From contig CP137667.1 of NCBI GenBank assembly GCA_037976565.1, positions 1,934,390 through 1,998,389 of the forward strand: 64,000 bases of DNA. Direction: 5' to 3'. Under the pieces are notes generated by a model. The model made no database searches. It saw only the letters and a program-made list of their open reading frames with translations, and had not been told where the DNA came from. Below, piece after piece: positions 61,440 through 64,000 of this stretch. Position 1 is the first letter of the stretch. Each line of letters begins with the position of its first letter. The DNA is from Mesocentrotus franciscanus. Taxonomy: Eukaryota; Echinodermata; Echinoidea; Camarodonta; Strongylocentrotidae. A program made the position numbers and the translations under genes.

Positions 61440-64000
61440 ATAGAGAAGGACCGAGGAGAAGAGGGCGTAATGTGAAAGAGAAACAGAGAAAATGAGAAGA
61501 ACAAAATTATGAGACTAAAGAGAAAGAGGGTGGATCGAAAGGAGAGGAGGGGATCTAGAGAGAGAGAGAGATGGAAAAAAGAGCAGAGAAACTTAATAAG
61601 TGTGAAAGAGTGAGAGAGACATTATTCATGATAGGATTATAAGATCGAGATGGGAAAATTGATTTTACATTTTAAAGATAAATTGAGAAAGAAACATGTG
61701 AAAGAGAGAGGGAGAGGAATATCACATGGGAATGGTTTGACGGTGTAGCACGGACAACAGGCCATAGAAGAGAAAGAGTGCTTGCACAGTATAATTCATA
61801 ACCACAAAGTGAGCATTTGACATGAAAACTTATAATGGGATGGCTTTAATGGATCTTCCACAATTTATATAAGTACATGTGTAGACCTATTCCCATATTG
61901 TGTACAATATCTTGTCAGCCTGGGGAGGCGGTGAGGAAGGGGAGTAACCCCCCACCCCCCACCCCCTTCCCCCTGGCCCACGCGAAATGGCGAAAAGAGG
62001 GAAAGAGAATAGGTCTAATTATCATAAAGATAGACAAAAGAATAGAAGGGGCCCCGGACAATATAAGAAGATGGGAATGCATATTTTTCACTCTCTTCCA
62101 CATCACCACACCCGATGATCCACATTTTCTTTTGAACAGGGGGGATATAGTGCCGAACTAATTTCTGACACAGAGCAAGCAATGAAAAGGGGCGTTTTAA
62201 CAGTAATTAAGTACACCCCATATGTTTTTTTATGCTTTCCGCTAGACTAAATTCGATACGATCGATCCCGCCTTAAAAGGAATTAGCTACCGGCGGAGAC
62301 CATGGCATCATGCACCGATACAACTCACACAGATATTAAAACGGTGGACCAAATTCATAAAACAACAAATACACATGGGGTTGGTATATTAATGGAAACA
62401 CCCGTTAGTCCATTTCATGAAGTTGTTAAACTCTTAGTACTTCCCATCAACTTTGAATGTACGCCCATACTCACCTTATAGTGACTTCGGTAATCGTTAC
62501 ACTCAATAGTTGATTAATCTCACTGCGGCTTTCAACTCTATATGACGCTACTTGCAAAGGGATTTCCCCTTACTGTTACGGCACATAGTTGTGAAATTCC
62601 AAATAACCGTAAATCCCATTGTGGGGGTTGGGGGGGGGGGGACTTATTGGTCTTAACTTCTGACACGCCCCTGGTCCAGTGATATAACATGATTAGGTCT
62701 ATATGAGCTAGGGTGTCTGAAGAAGATTCTGTCAGCTGAATATTAAAGGTATTACAAAGTTTTGGTATGGGGTCATGAATATAACATTTACACCTGCACC
62801 TGACAGACAACAACACACATCATTTGCGGTTTGATTGTGGATTTAATATTGTACCAATATGAATAGCATTATCCTTGACATTATATAATAACTTTACAAC
62901 TGTGCACCTGACACCAAATATGTACATGTACTTGAATTGTCGGCACCTAGCTTAGCTATAACCCGATCACCAGCGTTAAAGCCCGACCCCGAAAATGCCC
63001 CCAGTCAGTAAGACATCCCCGGTCACGAGTCAACGCCGTCCACGATCAATTTAATGCTCCCTGCATAACCGCCGAGCGGAAAGCTGACTGACCCAAACCC
63101 CCGGCATATAGGCGAGTACGTGTAACCGAACACGAATACCATCCCTGGCCCACCATCAGGCTTCAGGGGCATCCCTGGGCCACCATCAGGCCTCGAGGGG
63201 CATACCAGCAGCTCCCTCGACATGTTCAACCCTGTCTAGCCTCACAATTATGAGGTACACAGGGCGATCGGGCGAGCTGCTAAACTGCCAAAATTCGCTG
63301 AAGCTAAGTGCCGAGGCCTCATAACACAACCATCCCTGTACACCACAGGGGATATACCGATTTACTCACTTAACTCAATGTACATAATATAAAGCATCCC
63401 AAAACTTTCCTTCTTAACTATAACATGTTAAGTGTGCACATACCTTGTAATTATACAAAACTGCGCAGAGGCGCAAAATTACGTATTTTAGGCACATGTC
63501 GTAACGAATATGTAATACCATTATACATATTCCCTAGCAGGCCAAGGCAAGTAATATTGTTGCCTTAACCTACCCCCGAGCACTGGTCTCTACTCCAAAA
63601 TGTAGAGACCAGTGCTCCCAAGTCCCAGGTAAGGGTGAAAACCTGCCTAAACCGTATTAACGGGAAAATGGCAGGAAAGCCCCTTACTGCCAAGCGTAGC
63701 TTCGACAACGACCTAATGTCCGTCTGAGACAAAACAAACCCATAAACATAATAACTCCGACACCCAACTTGTCGCCTATACATATAACCACTCTGCTTTT
63801 ACATATTATCAGTGACTTATTGTTTAGGGTGACTCACCCCCCTGAATTTGCGTTACCTGGTAGGAGCCGGGGTGGTGGTGGGAAATTTTTACGTCCACTA
63901 TTTACCAATCCACAATCAATTATGAAACTCTGTTCCCACGCTCAGCGCGCATACCATACAAGCGTTGTAATTTACACGCTTGTAAATGATACATTCGACC
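61440..64000. other. Downstream intergenic region
   Basis: No supported genes. Purine-rich to about 61720; C-rich stretch near 61948-61972; a short GC-rich duplicated segment (GGCATCCCTGGCCCACCATCAGG, as two partial copies) near 63138-63200; a 16-bp hairpin at 63578-63617. Confidence 0.5.
63578..63617. repeat. Perfect 16-bp hairpin
   Basis: GAGCACTGGTCTCTAC (63578-63593) and its exact complement (63602-63617), with an 8-nt loop. The surrounding sequence is GC-mixed and non-coding. Confidence 0.85.

Overview
The window is metazoan genomic DNA, most probably from an echinoderm and most likely a sea urchin. The evidence is: intron-split genes with canonical GT/AG borders; a very long near-identical ankyrin array followed by a ZU5 domain, a combination I associate with sea-urchin genomes; a secreted protein with several Frizzled-type cysteine-rich domains; and dense degraded transposons, satellites and simple repeats. 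There are no bacterial operons. The species is inference.

Layout. (1) 63-22684, minus strand: a large ankyrin-repeat/ZU5 gene. Nine exons can be joined with consistent phases into about 1,471 codons. The gene runs off the left edge, so its 3' end is not seen. Its introns carry an element with TTA duplications (367-2035), a degraded Ty3/Gypsy element (5970-11310), a TTAA-flanked element (12777-13953), an inverted-repeat MITE (14358-15069) and a foldback element (16209-16876). (2) 22.7-29.3 kb: intergenic DNA with a 66-70 bp tandem repeat, a composite hAT-like repeat with a roughly 100-bp minisatellite, palindromic CCAAT-containing units and a diverged direct duplication. (3) 29293-45932: a 16.6-kb structure bounded by inverted repeats. 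Each arm has a unique outer part and an inner tandem array of roughly 210-bp units, about 19 on the left and 5-6 on the right. The interior holds a nested MITE, a broken CR1-like LINE, a composite hAT-like repeat and about 3 kb of unassigned DNA. (4) 46686-58796, plus strand: a multi-exon gene for a probably secreted protein, ordered CRD1 - CRD2 - FN3 - CRD3 - Ig - CRD4 - Ser/Thr-rich stalk - Asp-rich calcium-loop-like module. It ends at 58796, but its 5' exons (signal peptide) are not identified. (5) 58.8-64 kb: downstream DNA with a 67-bp x 8 tandem repeat, a pogo/Tigger-like MITE and a perfect 16-bp hairpin.

The two host genes point away from each other and the inverted-repeat structure lies between them. 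Both contain reading-frame breaks inside otherwise well-conserved exons: one base in a T run of the ankyrin exon, an 8-bp near-tandem duplication in CRD1, and one base in a C run of the last-module exon. These may be sequence errors, null alleles or pseudogenisation, and raw reads would decide. No rRNA, CRISPR array, or functional tRNA gene was recognised; one tRNA-derived SINE is likely.
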